Of a DNA stretch of 64,000 nt, positions 31,630-43,405 are shown in pieces. This DNA comes from Icerya purchasi. Lineage: Eukaryota > Arthropoda > Insecta > Hemiptera > Monophlebidae. The notes below the pieces were generated by a model. That model had not been told where the DNA came from. It made no database searches and worked only from the letters and a program-made list of their open reading frames with translations. Both the position numbers and the translations under genes were made by a program. Positions within the stretch are counted from its first letter, which is position 1. Each line of letters starts with the position of its first letter. The stretch spans positions 441,782,792 through 441,846,791 of the forward strand of contig CM077115.1 in the NCBI GenBank assembly GCA_039619475.1, read 5' to 3'.

Positions 31630-32455
31630 GGTATTTTAAATGTGTGAAATTAGTTAATACATTAGAAAATAAGTACAATTATATTATTCACTATAGAAAT
31701 CTTAAACAGGCAATTGAATTAGGACTAAAACTACAATGTGTGCATCATGTCATTTGTTTCAATCAGTCAGTGTGGTTGAAGCCTTACATTGATTTAAACA
31801 CTCTACAATGGAAACAGGCTACCAATGAGTTTGAGAAGAACTATTGGAAGCTTATGAATAACAGTGTTTTTGGTAAAATAATAGAAAATGTTAGACATAG
31901 AATTAATATACAGCTTATTATAAATGAAGTAAAATTTATTAAACTGGTCGGAAATAGTAATTTTAAGGATCAAACAATATTCAGTGAGCAACCATTATTG
32001 GCTACAGTACATTTAAATCCTTCAACAATTAAATTTAATAAGCCAATTTATATTGGTATGTCTATTTTAGATATTAGCAAATTCAAAATGTTTGATTTTC
32101 ATTACAACATAATGAGTAAAATGTATAAGAATATTAATCTTTTATATTGTAATACTGATTCACTTATTTATGAACTTAAAACACTTGATTTTTATAAAGA
32201 TATTAAAGATAATGCTCAGTATTTTGATACAAGTGATTATCCAAAAAGTCACCCATGTTATTCATTATAAAATAAAAAGAAGCTTGGTATATTTAAGGAT
32301 GAATTAAATAGTACTCCAATTAGTGAATTTATTGGATTGCATCCAAAAATGTATTCTATAAGTATTAGTAATAATAGAGAAATTAAAAAATGTAAAAGTG
32401 TACAGTCTTCTATAATTAAGAAAGAACTTAATTTCGTAGATTATGTAATTGTATG
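31630..32455 (+). pseudogene. second PolB relic of Maverick/polinton/virus type
   Basis: Enters within the palm (LENKYNYIIHYRNLKQAIEL, then FNQSVWLKPYIDLNTLQW). It contains the motif B region FEKNYWKLMNNSVFGKIIEN, then PIYIGMSILDISKFKMFD, and motif C as LYCNTDSLIYELKT, where the first aspartate of the family YxDTDS reads Asn. The frame ends in TAA at 32268-32270 and resumes in phase with KKKLGIFKDELNSTP and GLHPKMYSISI to a TGA at 32453. The second half can be aligned with 3777-4228 (VGMAVLDISK, YMDTDS, SLGKFKDE), so both belong to one family of protein-primed polymerases. The N-terminus and exonuclease are absent. The motif C change and the stop both argue for a dead copy. It abuts Jockey LINE G. 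Confidence 0.75.
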
Positions 32456-32565
32456 AATGGTGTGTGTGGGAAATTATGTGATAATTATAAGACATATTAC
32501 AATATTCAAAGTTGTAAACATATACTATATATCCTAGAACCTACAAGACAAGAGCAAAGCTCTTA

Positions 32566-32590
32566 AAAAGAAGAAGAAGAAGAAGAAGAA
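32566..32590 (+). repeat. (AAG)n microsatellite
   Basis: About eight AAG units. It follows AAGCTCTTAAAAAG and lies 110 bases beyond the PolB relic. It may be the tail of a vanished retroelement, since RTE-like LINE T also ends in AAGAAGAAG. Confidence 0.6.
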
Positions 32591-32966
32591 TGAAGTAGTA
32601 TTAATTGTTAATGATGATAAAAGCATAATATGTAGTAATAATGTAGATACAACAGCTTACTGAAATTCTATGTATAATAAATTCCATAAAAAGTTTAATG
32701 ATGTTTTAGCCAAACTAAGAGTGTGTATATTAAATAAAAATATGTATATTGCATGATGACATGGAGCTGTGTATTATTATTAAGTATAATTTAGACATTA
32801 TATATTTTTAATTTTACTATGTAATAAAATTTTCTATTAACAATTGTTTTTATTTCTTTAATATGTTAGATTTGAGAATGTGTGTGGGCTTAAAATAGTT
32901 TCTATAAACTTAATTATAGTGTATAGAGATTATATTATTTTTAATTAAAGAGTGTATATGTAGTGA

Positions 32967-33190
32967 AAATTTGGTGTTTTTCACTAGGACGGATCATTTT
33001 CCATTAAAATTTGATGTTTTCTACCTAAAATGATGACATTTGTACTGATTTGTGACATTTTATAATGAATTGATGGTTTACATCTAAAATGGGGATATTT
33101 CTGTGCAGAATGGTGTGTTTCCTTTAAAATTCAATGTTTTGTACTAAAATGTATTTTAGCCCTAAATGGTATAATTTGTATGAAAAGAGT
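32967..33190 (+). repeat. degenerate ~30-bp minisatellite
   Basis: Similar phrases recur at irregular 25-40 base spacing: AAAATTTGGTGTTTTTCACT, AAAATTTGATGTTTTCTACC, AAAATGATGACATTTGTAC, AAATGGGGATATTTCTGTGC, AAAATTCAATGTTTTGTACT and AAATGGTATAATTTG. They look like diverged copies of one unit of the form TAAAATTTGATGTTTTGTAC. No coding potential is seen. Confidence 0.45.
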
Positions 33191-33199
33191 GATTCTGGT

Positions 33200-35260
33200 T
33201 TAAATTGAGTGCTTCTTTCTATGATACTACATTTATCTAATCTTTATTTGTGATGTTTGGTGACATGCTGCAAAAAAAAAAAAAAAATACAGTTCTTATA
33301 TCCTAATAGTTGTATTGGTGCAACAAACGAGATGGGTTATTCAAGCACTGGCTCTATTAGGTTGAGAAAATGTGATTAATAGAATTTCTGAGTTGTGATT
33401 ATGTTTGTCAAAATAATAGAATTTGTATGAGAGGAAGAAGGCATGTCCCATCAAGCTTATGAATACTACTTGGTAATTAAATTGTTCATTGTGCTTATTG
33501 CATTGGTAGTTATAATGTGATCAAACAAAATTGGTTCTTATATATTGTTGTTATACATTAAACGTTTACATCAACAGTAATGAGTAACTCTTCAACATGT
33601 GAATGCTTACAATCAATTTGATTTTTCTAATTTAAATCCATACTAAACAGCTGTATATTACTAGGGTTGCATCAAATCTGTTATGATTGGTAATTTTTGG
33701 GAGATCATTGTTACATCACGTGCACACCATTACACTACACACATGCTCATATGCTTACACACATGCGCATGTGCACACATTTATAGTACATCACACATAT
33801 GTAAGCATATAAGCTCCAAACACATATTATATGCATAATTAAATAGCACACTCAACACACATGTCAAAAAGCAACTCTGCTAAATATCAAATACAGCCTT
33901 TGCAGCAATTGAGATATATGAATAATAATTCACAAGTTAGTGGTCTATTCAGTTTTTTTCCCTCAATCATCTACTTTGATTACTCATATGCAAAGCATCT
34001 CACTGGTAACAAGCAGATCAGAACATGAATAAACCACCAAGGAAGGGTTAATACTGTGGTTGTTTGGCTGGATATATGTCAAGTACCCCCAAATTCTAGA
34101 GGTTGAAACACTCCCCCTCGTAAAACATTAATTCAATGTTTATTTTTTGGTTAGACATACATTAATACTCCTTTTAAATTATACAAACACAGCAGATTTA
34201 GTAGGGGTTAGAAAAAGTTTTAAAGGTGGGTGGTTAACAGTAAAACATATTCTCAAAGCATACATACACAAAACAGCTAGTACTAGTTAGCAGATTATTA
34301 CATTGGTCAGACAATGATAAATGCATCATCAACGTACATGCAAACATCTAAATACAGCAAGCAACTCAATAGGTTAAAGCCTCCTCTTAATCTCTATACT
34401 GGACAAGTGCTGTGCTGAGTGAGAACCTTCATGCATAGGTGTCTACAGAGAAAGCAGTTGGTAGATTTGAGTCTGGTAGATGTTGAGATATATGGTTATT
34501 AGTTTGTAACAGTGAAGATGTAGCAAGCAGAAGGATGTAATTGGAGTAGAACATGGCGGTGCAGCATTGAACTCTTACTGAAGGGTTTATGTGACTAAAT
34601 ACTGGCTCCTGATTGGCTCTTCTCCTAGAAGTAACATTTCTATCTACTAATGTGTTGGACATCACTAGGCGACGACCAGCAGTTCGCGGAATTAAGTGCG
34701 ATAGGTGCAACCTTTTTTAAGGGGTAACAGCATTGTAAATTTTTTGAAAAATCAAATTTTTTTTTTATTGGCTTAAAATATACTTCAAACCTTCCTGAAT
34801 ACGAGGCAATATGTTTTTTACCTGGAAAAAAATAATTTTCTTAAGATTCATGCTTTTCCCAGAGTGTGGCAGGTTGCTCTAAATTAACTACCCACTGCGA
34901 CTGTTACCTTATATGTGAATATTTGCTCATAAGGTACCACCTTAATATGTCTTGCTTTTTGATTTATAACTTGCCTAATATATCAACAGATACCGATCGG
35001 AGGTATTTATGTTAAGTTATAAGTTGTTCAAAAGAAAAGTAGGTCAGTATAGTGTATGTACATCATCACTAAAAGCAAGCAGCAAAAGGGCTTCCTCTTC
35101 ATCTGATGACATTTTCTCAACTGAACAAGGTACAATGCAACTTTTTCTTCCGCGATCTGAAGTTCCCGCTTCGTATAGGTTCGCGCAAAGAAGCGGAAAA
35201 TTTCCCACTGAGCTTGCGTTTTTTCGCATTACATCCCACATTCCATGTCATGCAATTTTT
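33200..35260. other. no supported gene; short inverted repeats
   Basis: I see no domain in either strand. The stretch holds A/C-rich sequence with short palindromes around CACATGCGCATGTGCA (33765) and an 8-bp perfect stem (TACCTTAT ... ATAAGGTA, about 34905-34936). A plus-strand ORF from 35009 and a minus ORF at 34429-34710 have no recognisable features. A minus-strand start MSSDEEEALLLLAF at 35112 resembles some transposon-encoded N-termini but is only 22 codons long. Confidence 0.4.
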
Positions 35261-35261
35261 T

Positions 35262-37520
35262 CCCACTTTTATTCTAAAATCCGCAAAGAAGACCTCTTGG
35301 AAAAATTTCTGTGCTAAGTTCTCTAGAACTACTCCTGGCCAGAGCTTTCAAATTCTCATCCTCTCCCCGCCTTTATAACTTCAGTACTCCCTACGAGAGC
35401 CTTTTTCTTTTTGCTGATTCCGTTACTCTAGCTTATGTTCCTTCTTTTGATGAATTGTACTCTCCATTTCTGCAAAATTTTCTCCCCATTTCCTAACTTC
35501 GGCTTTTAATTTTAATAAAATTCAAGTCTGTTCTTTCCAAATCGTACAGCCCCACTCCAGGACTCGGCGGCATACCCTACCTCGCCCTTAAAAACCTTTC
35601 TGAACAATCCCTTAGTTTTCTTCTTGTTCTTTTTAATTTCTTTCTTTCTAAGGATATAACTTCTTCCTCCTGAAATTCTTTTATCGCTGTTCTCACTCCT
35701 AAAAAAAATTCTTCCCTACGTCCTATTTCCCTGACATCCTATATTAGAAAATTATTTGAGGGTATGCTTAACAAGCGCCTTATTTGGTGGCTGGAGCATA
35801 ATTATATATTTCCTAACAATATGTTTGGCTTTCAGCCTGATTTGGCCCTTCTGATTGTGTTAGTCTTTTCGTTTCTCACTTATATAAGTCCTTTATCTAA
35901 AAACATTTCACCTTAGCTTTCTTTATTGATGTTTCCTCTGCTTTTAACAATGTTCATCTTCTTACTTTAAGCGATAAAATTACGGCAATTAACATTCCAA
36001 TCAGGTTCTCTTCCCTTATTATAAATCTCATGTCGAATTGTTCTATCCATTTCACATCTCCATCTCTCGACATTCCAAGAAAGGTTTTCCAAGGCCTTCC
36101 TCAGGATTCGTCTCTTAGTTCTACTCTTTTTAACACTATCAGTATAGCTTCTCTTCGTTTAAATTCCTTTTCTTTATTCTTTGCAGACGACATCCTCCTT
36201 TTTTCCTCGTCTATTGTGCTGGAACATTCTCTTTCCTTAGTTAATCTTTCGATTTCTCCCTTTAAGTCTTCATATACTATTTTTAACCCGGCTTTGCTTA
36301 ATCTATCCTTATCTCTTTCTCTTGTTAATTGCTTCTGTTATCTCGCTATCTTTCTTGATAGTAGTTTGTCTTTCTCTGAACATATCAAATATCTTTCTGC
36401 TTCTACTATTAAAAGGTTAAACTTGCTGAAAGCTCTGTCGCCAACTAAATGGAGTGGCGATCCTTATATTCTTATTTCTTCCGTTCCAAATTTGATTATT
36501 GTTCTTTTATTTATGGTAGTGCGTCCAAGACCCGTCTCTCTAAAATAGATGCAATTCAAAACTCTTGCCTTCGTCATTATCTTGGCACGCTTAAATTCTC
36601 TCCAATCCCTATTATTCTTGCTGAATCTAATTCGTTACCTCTGTCCATTCGTAGATCCTATTCAGGCTATCGCTTCCTTGTTAAACATCTTCCACTCGAG
36701 TCCTCTACTCTTGTTCAGTCCTTCCTTTCGATTTATAATTGGCTCCTTACTCCTAGAAAAATCCCTATTCTGGCATTTACTTCATATCGTCTTAGTTCAT
36801 TTTGGCCGTGCACTATCTTTTTCAACAATCTTCCCTATTTTTCCTTTAACTTCACTGATCTTTGTCATCCTCCTAAAGTATTTATTCTTCCTTCATTTTC
36901 CAAAAACCTTCCCTAAGACGTAATTAAAAACATGTATTCTACAGCACTATCAATTCCCTATTTCTTTCTCATATTACCATTTAAATGGATGGTTCGAGGA
37001 GGCCTGTTAGTGTTGGCGCTTCGTTCATCCTTTCTGATTTTAACTTGTCACAATCTTTTCGTCTTCTTTTTTTCTGTTCCATATTTATAAACGAATTATT
37101 GACTATCCTACGTTCTGTTATTTTCATTTCCTCGAATCACCTTTCCTCCAATTTTTTAATTACCTCTGATTCCTTGAGCGCTCTTCAGGTCATATCCTCT
37201 TCCCTTCCTGATCATTTGTGTGATTTTGTTATCCTCCGTATATGTTCACTCATTCATAATCTCTCCTCTCTCCATTCAGTCAATATTGATCTGCTGTGGG
37301 TACCTAGCCACTCAGGCATATTTGGTAATGAAGCGGCTGATTCCTTGGCTTGGGCTGCTGCTGCTTCCTCTAGTCTTTTTTTTTTTTTTTTAAATTCCAT
37401 CCGATAACCTCCTATTAATTTGTAAAAGCTTTCATATCCGATTTTGATCGGACACCTATGTTTCCTCCTTTTCTAATAATTATTCATTTCATCTGGCAGT
37501 TCAGCCTACTCTTCCTTCGA
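35262..37520 (+). pseudogene. LINE K: linker, RT and RNase H of the LINE M family
   Basis: 5'-truncated in the EN-RT linker (TFILKSAKKTSWKNFCAKFS, matching M's RFILKTSKRNSWRKFCASFS). RT: NLSEQSLSFLLVLFNFFLSK, PISLTSYIRKLFEGMLNKRL, WWLEHNYIFPNNMFGFQP, then VFQGLPQDSSLSSTLFN (PQGS reads PQDS) and FSLFFADDILLFSSS (FADD intact). Thumb: CYLAIFLDSSLSFSEHIKY. RNase H: TMDGSRRPVSVGASFIL is weak at its first motif, then INELLTILRSV, ITSDSLSALQV and LLWVPSHSGIFGNEAAD. The tail FWSDTYVSSFSNNYSFHLAV parallels M's FWTDLYPSFFSNPDSFYLAL. It is split over several frames. It ends with no poly(A) and passes directly into L. Confidence 0.75.
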
Positions 37521-38090
37521 TTTCTTCGGTATTGTTAGATATCATCGTAGCTGATAAAACCGGCGAGATTGTTCCGATTTAACTATTCTGCGTTCGTCAT
37601 TCGCCTGCTCATTTTAACACCTGACATTTTTAGTTTGTCTTTCGTTTAGACTATCATAATTTTGTCAGTTTTTTTTTTTTTTCATATTTTAAATTTAATC
37701 AATCGATGAGCTTGTCTAGTGGAGGCCGCCCGGCGGCCTCTCTCAAAGATACTAAATCTAGTAAAAATAATCTGGCCCTCAACCTGATGGAGGTCAACGC
37801 TGCCGTAGAGCATAAATCCTCCGGCCCCCTCTCGCCGACCGTGTCTTTGCCTAGCAAGGATCTACGGCTGTCTCAAACAGACCTACCCAATAACCCTGCT
37901 AATGTACTTAATAATAGTAACAATAAAAATAATAATAATAATTACGAAACCGTCTCCAAACCCGTTAAAAATTTTAGTATTAAAAATAATAGTAACAATG
38001 GAAGTAAGATCAACATTAATAACAGCAATAATAACTTCATTAATCAACATAATAACAATAATAATCAATCAGATCTTTATTAACCTAAGA
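37521..38090 (+). mobile_element. LINE L: 5'UTR and ORF1 start of the LINE M family
   Basis: GATAAAACCGGCGAGATTGT (37552) corresponds to GATAAAACCACCGGTGAGAT (57991) upstream of M's ORF1, so this is the same leader. The ORF from 37706 begins MSLSSGGRPAASLKDT and matches M's MSAAKGGRSAASSPNP, including PLSPTVSLPSKDLRLSQTDL against PLSPTSSAQPKEIKLSQAEL. Then comes an Asn-rich tract (NNSNNKNNNNNYE) ending at 38083. The rest of ORF1 and all of ORF2 are missing. Such a 5' end without a 3' end is unusual for LINEs, which normally lose the 5' end, so a later deletion or unequal recombination is likely. Confidence 0.7.
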
Positions 38091-38414
38091 AATTATCAAC
38101 AGGATCTACATACCACAGATGCGCACAAATTTGCGCGAGTTGTGGGATTATTATATAATATGCAGAAAATATGTACAAGTTACTGATTCAAACATGTATC
38201 TTAAATTTATGACACCATATAGATATTTACCTGTACTCAAAATAGAAAATACAAATGTTACAAAAATTGTACTAGCATCCATATCACATGTATTATTACA
38301 TTCATTTAAACTCACATTTACCCTTAGATATGTAATTAGATGTAAATGATTAACAACATAGAAACATAGAAAAGAAGACGAGAAGCGCGCAAAACAGAAG
38401 AAAGCTCCGCGGAG

Positions 38415-38635
38415 CAACCCTTGTTCATCATCAGTTTTATTTCAGCAATAATAACAAATGCTAAGTAATATTTATAGTAATAATTAACAATAATAATAAT
38501 AATAATGGTTAGGAAACTATGATGAATAATAATAGTAATAATAATAGTAATAATCAATAATAGTATATAGAATTTATTCGGAAAGTGGTGAACAAAAATT
38601 ACAATAAAAAAAAAAAAAAAAACAAAAAAAAAACA
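38415..38635 (+). repeat. AT-rich trinucleotide and A-rich tract
   Basis: AATAATAATAAT-type runs (38490-38560), then two A runs (38606-38632). The stretch 38090-38350 before it has a 76-codon plus frame (38119-38349) with no recognised family. No other feature is seen between L and Q. Confidence 0.5.
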
Positions 38636-38717
38636 TAATATAAGCTAATGGTACAATTTAATTTCGGTTGAAAATTGGTATAGTATGAATATTAGATTGA
38701 AGTTTAAATGCATAGAT

Positions 38718-40330
38718 TATCTGGAAAAAAATTTCATTTTGATGTATCTAATTAAATATTTTCGGTGATTATTTCTTTTTTTCAACAGTTCAATTAAGTC
38801 AACAGGGAGCTGATTAAACAGTACAGCTCCCCCATATATGCCGTCTGTATCCTCGAGTGGTATTTTCTGAACTTTCGTATAAAAGCTTGCTCTTTAAATG
38901 AACTTCTAGTAACACCTTCTATCCGCGAAATATGAAACCGTGTTTTATTTTTTATTGTAATAGGTGTAATTCATACAATCCACGAATATTAAGAAGACCA
39001 GAATTTAGTAAATGGTCTTTGTTATTAAATATAGTGCGAAATACTTGTTTATGTAATACCTGTAGTTGTGCTAGGTGTGAATTGGCTGTACATCCCCAGT
39101 GCAAAATTCCATAGGTTAATACTGACTGGTATAGGGAGAAGTAAAGTCGAAGTAAGTGTTTACCCGTAAAGAAATTTTGAAGATAGAAAAATATATAATT
39201 TAATTTTCTTACTTTACTCTGCAGATAAACCATGTGCTTACTCCAGGTCAATTTGTGGTCTAACTGTAGACCCAGGTATTTTATTATATCGTATACTCGG
39301 TTCAAGTAACAGTCATCATATAATTTAATGCTAATCTCATCTTCACGGTTCTGATGCTTGTAATTATAAACTTTAAATTTTGTTTTATTTGTATTAATGA
39401 TTAATCGATTCTCCCTAAACCAGGTTAGAATGATGTTTACATCTTTCTGAATTAACTTTTGCGCGTTACTTATATCTCGGGAAGAAGTGGCTATGACAGT
39501 ATTGTCGGCATAGTTGAACAATCTGCCGCTGACCTTCAAGTTGCATAGGCTATTGATATAAATTAGGAATAATAGAGGATCCAAAATACTTCCTTGGGGG
39601 ACCCCCCGATTTTGAGACATGTAACCACTCTGTTCCCCGTTTATTTTTCTAGAGTATTTCCTGTTTGATAAGTACGAAATTAACCAGTCATAGAAAAATC
39701 TTCGGAAGCCCACAGAGTACAGTCTACTTAATAGAATTTTGTATCCAACCAAGTCAAATGCCTTGCACAGATCAAAGTATACTGCAACTACTATCTTTTT
39801 TCTAAGTTACCAACGATATAAGATATGTGTTGGAAAAGTGCGTCATCCGCACCTCTACCCGCCAGAAACCCGAATTGGTTTTCACTGAAGAAATTGATTG
39901 AGATAGCTTAATATTTTGTGTTGCATAGATTATTCAACAATTTTTCCAATGGTCGGAAGAAGACTTATAGGTCTATAATTGCTCACCTCAGCCTTACTAC
40001 CATTTTTATACACTGGTGTTATTATTTCAATTTTTAAGATATCTGGGAACCTTCCAGATTTAACTGATTCGTTAAATAAATATGTTAGTGGTTTACAAAA
40101 AAAAACGAAAGATTATCCTTAATGATAGTTAATGAGATACCATCAAACCCAAATGACGATTTATTAAGTAAGGAGCGGATTGCTCTTATTACATCATCCT
40201 CAACAAAATTTATGAACCCAAAGGAATTTTCCTGCTTAACATCAAAGTTCTTAAACTGTACATTGAAGTCCGCAGTTTCTATTAAACTAGTAACTGATTC
40301 GAGGAAATAATTGTTAAAATAAGTTGCTAT
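38718..40330 (-). pseudogene. LINE Q reverse transcriptase with altered active site
   Basis: Directly continues the endonuclease after the TAA (TYFNNYFLESVTSLIE, then SSFGFDGISLTIIKDN). Two or three shifts pass ENQFGFLAGRGADDALFQ. The frame 39752-38952 reads LSNRKYSRKINGEQSGY, GVPQGSILDPLLFLIYIN and FNYADNTVIATSS. The catalytic YADD is YADN, which removes a metal-binding Asp. KYLGLQLDHKLTW and RLYFSLYQSVLTYGILHWG follow. The last 70 residues (to 38718) need another frame (TRFHISRIEGVTRSSFKEQA, LFNQLPVDLIELLKKRN) and match the C-terminus of LINE R. Dead copy. Confidence 0.75.
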
Positions 40331-41470
40331 TTACTTCTCATTACCAGTAACATTTTGCCTAGCTCCATCTATAACTATATCCTCTATTAACGGATTTTTC
40401 CTGCCTAAAACATTATGCACTACAGACCAATATTTATTTAGATTTTGACCACAATCAGCTAACAGATTGGAATAGTAATTCTTTTTGGCTATTCTACATA
40501 ACTTCTGGACCTGTTTCGATAATTGTTTAAACTTATATAGCCAAGTATTATTTAAGGGGGATAGTTTGGATAATTTGTAAAACATACTTTTTTCTTGCGA
40601 TAGTTGGATTATTTCCGGTGTGACCCAGGGGGCTCTCCTCCGCTGTTGTTTACTTCTATTTCTCGACAGTTTTGAATTCTTTAATGTTATTTTAATTTTA
40701 TCTATAAACCAACTAAATTTTACGTCGATATTTGAGTTACTTATATATAACCACTCCAAATTAAAATTTTTCAAGTGATGTTTAAATTTTGATTTATCCA
40801 GACAATAAGAAAAGTCAGTAAACTTTTTTGGCAGCAGATCAAAGTGCAGTAAGACTTTAACTCCATAATGATCGATTTCAAAAGTGGCATATGTGTTTAG
40901 TCTATTTTCCTCAAAGCCTCTTACAAACACGTGATCTAAACAAGAATTATAATTTATATTCGTTTTTACAAAAGTCGCTTCATTTATTAAACTAATAAAA
41001 CCATTTGAGTTTAGCAAATTTAGGTATTCGGTACTTTTAAACTTGTCTAATAAATTTATATTAAAATCACCTGTTATGACCGAAGCGGCTGTTGGTAACT
41101 CTAACATCATTTTAAGTTCCGTAAGAAAATTTTGATATGACGAACCACAGAAACGATAGATTCCAACAACAGTTAAGTGATGTAAACCCAGAGATTTAAT
41201 TTGAAAGCACACTACGTTACAAGTTTCCATGTTGAAGTTCACTTGTTTACACTCGTAAATATCTCTAATATAAATAATTACTCCCCCTGATCGCTTGCCT
41301 TCCCTACATTGTGCAAATGTTAAATATCCGGGTATATTATATCTGATTATTTCGTCATCGTATAACCAAGTCTCAATCAAAACTATAATATCGTACTCGA
41401 TATTTGCATCATCTAACATCAGCGGGAATTCGTTGAAATGTGCACGTAGGCAGGCTACTGATATTTAAGT
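40331..41470 (-). pseudogene. LINE Q endonuclease and linker
   Basis: Begins near MAFNNIKLLNLNISSL, then a 4-base insertion (CTGC, about 41450) shifts into RAHFNEFPLMLDDANI. The 362-codon frame contains IVLIETWLYDDE (Glu), GKRSGGVIIYIRD, ASVITGDFNINLL (GDFN intact), NYNSCLDHVFVRG and YATFEIDHYGVKVLL (SDH equivalent reads IDH). The Lys/Arg-rich linker APWVTPEIIQLSQEKSMFYK follows. It ends in TAA at 40331. The enzyme would nick the target strand. Apart from the start region the domain is unusually clean. Confidence 0.75.
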
Positions 41471-41489
41471 TTAAAAGTTTAATGTTATT

Positions 41490-42800
41490 AAAAGCCATTT
41501 CTCTAGGTTTGTTTTAGTGTAATATAAAAAACAAAGGAATAATTAGAGCAAATTTAAGAGGTTAACAGTACAATACCCTTTACTAGGATAGAATTTAACT
41601 GACAAAATTTAGAATAAGATATGTACAAATAATAATATTAAAGTAAACTGAAACAGAAATAACACAAATTATCTTCTAGTATAGTTAAATTCTTACATTG
41701 GTTAAGTAACAAAAATGGTTTAAATAGTTTTCTAGTTGGGAAAATTATTAATATGTAAATTATTTAAGGTAACAATAAAACATAAGCTCCCGGAACTAAA
41801 TTTATAAGACAGTGAAAGTAAGAAATGATCACTGTAAAAAATTTCGTAATAATATTTAATTATAAATAGTATTAAATTAAAGTGCAATATGATACATCAG
41901 AAAGATGTTTTTAATAAGAATAACTTAATTATGACTGTGAGTAGAATTAGAATTTAAAACAACATTACACAGCGGAAACAGGATTTTAAATTATACATTT
42001 AAATTAAACCGTATTGATATAAGAAATTTAATATTTACCTCTAATTTTGATATGTAGCGTGTAATGATGTATAATGACAAATAGATTAAAACTAGATAGG
42101 AATAATTTATAATACGATAAATTCCACTGAATAAAGCGTATATATTAATGAAATTCTATATAATTTATGTAAAGTAAATCATAAGTAACCTACTTAACTG
42201 AAATTTTAACGTAATTATATAATTTCTGTGTAGTAAGATAAATTTCGTTAGTGTAAAACATCCGAACTAATGAAATTCTATTACTTTTAAGTAAAATGAG
42301 ACGGAAGAAAACTTACTTATCTGAAGTTAAACACAATTTGCTAATTACTGTGAAAAGGAAGATATGTTTAAAATAATGTTAATTAAAGTAAAAAAGAATA
42401 AGTATTATGTGACAGTGTACTTCTAACAATAAATTAATAATAGAAAGATTACATTTGAAATACTGCTGAATGAAACCGGGGTTGTAATTAAATAGCGGAA
42501 GGCACTGAAGTATGAGGTTATAAAATAAACGGCGTAGAATACATACCAATTCAATTCGAAAATAAAACCCGGTAATGAACCGTACTAAATAAAGTAAAAG
42601 TAAATTTATAAGTAACAAATTAAAACTTAAACGACGCATTACGCTATAAGTTTCATTAAACTTGGTACCGACATAACGAAATAAACTGAAAAGTACAAAC
42701 AGACTCTTTAAATACAATAATTGTACACATAAGTGTGAGTATGCAAATGATTTAAAATTATTGCATAAGATTGTAAAGTTGTTTTTACTGAACTTATTAA
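41490..42800. other. AT-rich stretch between ORF1 tail and LINE Q, no gene seen
   Basis: Between the ORF1-like end at 42808 and the Q endonuclease lie 1.3 kb of AT-rich DNA. Recurrent phrases such as ACTAATGAAATTCTA and TAAGTAAAATGAGA occur, but no alignable unit. A 112-codon minus frame (42379-42717) is hydrophobic and low-complexity and is not believed. Confidence 0.4.
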
Positions 42801-42807
42801 CGTGTAG

Positions 42808-42948
42808 TCAGTTTAGATTATTTGAAATATTCTGAATTTGTTTTATCGAGTTTATTCGAATGATTGGAGCAGATTCATTTTTTCTTGCAAGTATTTTGTA
42901 ATCTCGCATCCAGATGAACTTCCACCCGCTAGATCTTAAACTACTTGC
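42808..42948 (-). pseudogene. ORF1 C-terminal fragment of a CR1-like LINE
   Basis: The minus frame SSGWKFIWMRDYKILARKNE, then SAPIIRINSIKQIQNI, ends in TGA at 42808-42810. The pattern F-V/I-W-x-R-(D/N)-G-K-I-x-A-R-K followed by P-I-I-R-I is the ending of ORF1 proteins in many insect CR1-type LINEs; it is related to the baculovirus FP protein C-terminus. It is broken upstream by an AATAATAAT run at 42953. It is likely the ORF1 of LINE Q, given the orientation. Confidence 0.45.
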
Positions 42949-43019
42949 CGATAATAATAATAATAATGATAATTTCAATTAAATTCAATATAATTTATTT
43001 ACAATATTAAAAGATGTAC

Positions 43020-43405
43020 CACTAAAACTACATTATTATATTTAATTTTAGGCCGCATATGCACAATGGTTATGGATTAAACTTTTGCATGCAATGTGGA
43101 TCACATTTCCATTTATGCAAATTATGTTTAACCCATGTTCACAGTTTATTTAGAGCTAGTTAAACTTAATATTATATAAAAAATGAAAAATTAACTACGT
43201 CTACACGGTTCAAACTCCCTCACATTCACACATACACTTACATAATTACACATAACAAAATATATTCCTTAATTCTGACAAATCCTTCGAAAAAATGAGA
43301 AAACAAAATACTTAATGCCGCAGATAAAATAAATAAATATAATGGGATAGATTTAGTAGAAACTATAAATGAAATAAACTAACAAATAATGTAATATAAG
43401 ATAAA

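Larger units (their letters stand above)
38718..41480 (-). mobile_element. LINE Q: CR1/Daphne-like LINE, EN and RT
   Basis: The minus strand carries an endonuclease (41470-40400), linker and RT (40330-38718) without RNase H. It belongs to the same family as LINE R (51264-53110); compare KYLGLQLDHKLTWSKHMVYL with KYLGIVLDCKLLWSTHLVHL. An ORF1 C-terminus at 42808-42948 may be the upstream part of the same insertion. No clear 3' tail is visible. Confidence 0.7.

Noticed and set aside
33700..33860. Possible CRISPR-like or palindromic array of CACAT/ATGTG units
   Set aside because: Irregular A/C-rich DNA with short chance palindromes; no constant repeat or spacer length, and the DNA is eukaryotic.
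34429..34710. 93-codon minus ORF
   Set aside because: No recognisable motif and no regulatory context; it could be part of an LTR, but no paired copy is seen.
35044..35112. MSSDEEEALLLLAF start on the minus strand
   Set aside because: Resembles N-termini seen with some insect DNA transposons, but only 22 codons and no transposase or inverted ends follow.
38119..38349. 76-codon plus ORF after LINE L
   Set aside because: Starts within sequence following the truncated ORF1 and shows no family; composition does not rise above AT-rich noise.
42379..42717. 112-codon hydrophobic minus ORF
   Set aside because: Leu/Phe/Asn-rich low-complexity frame in an AT-rich spacer; no start context or homology.
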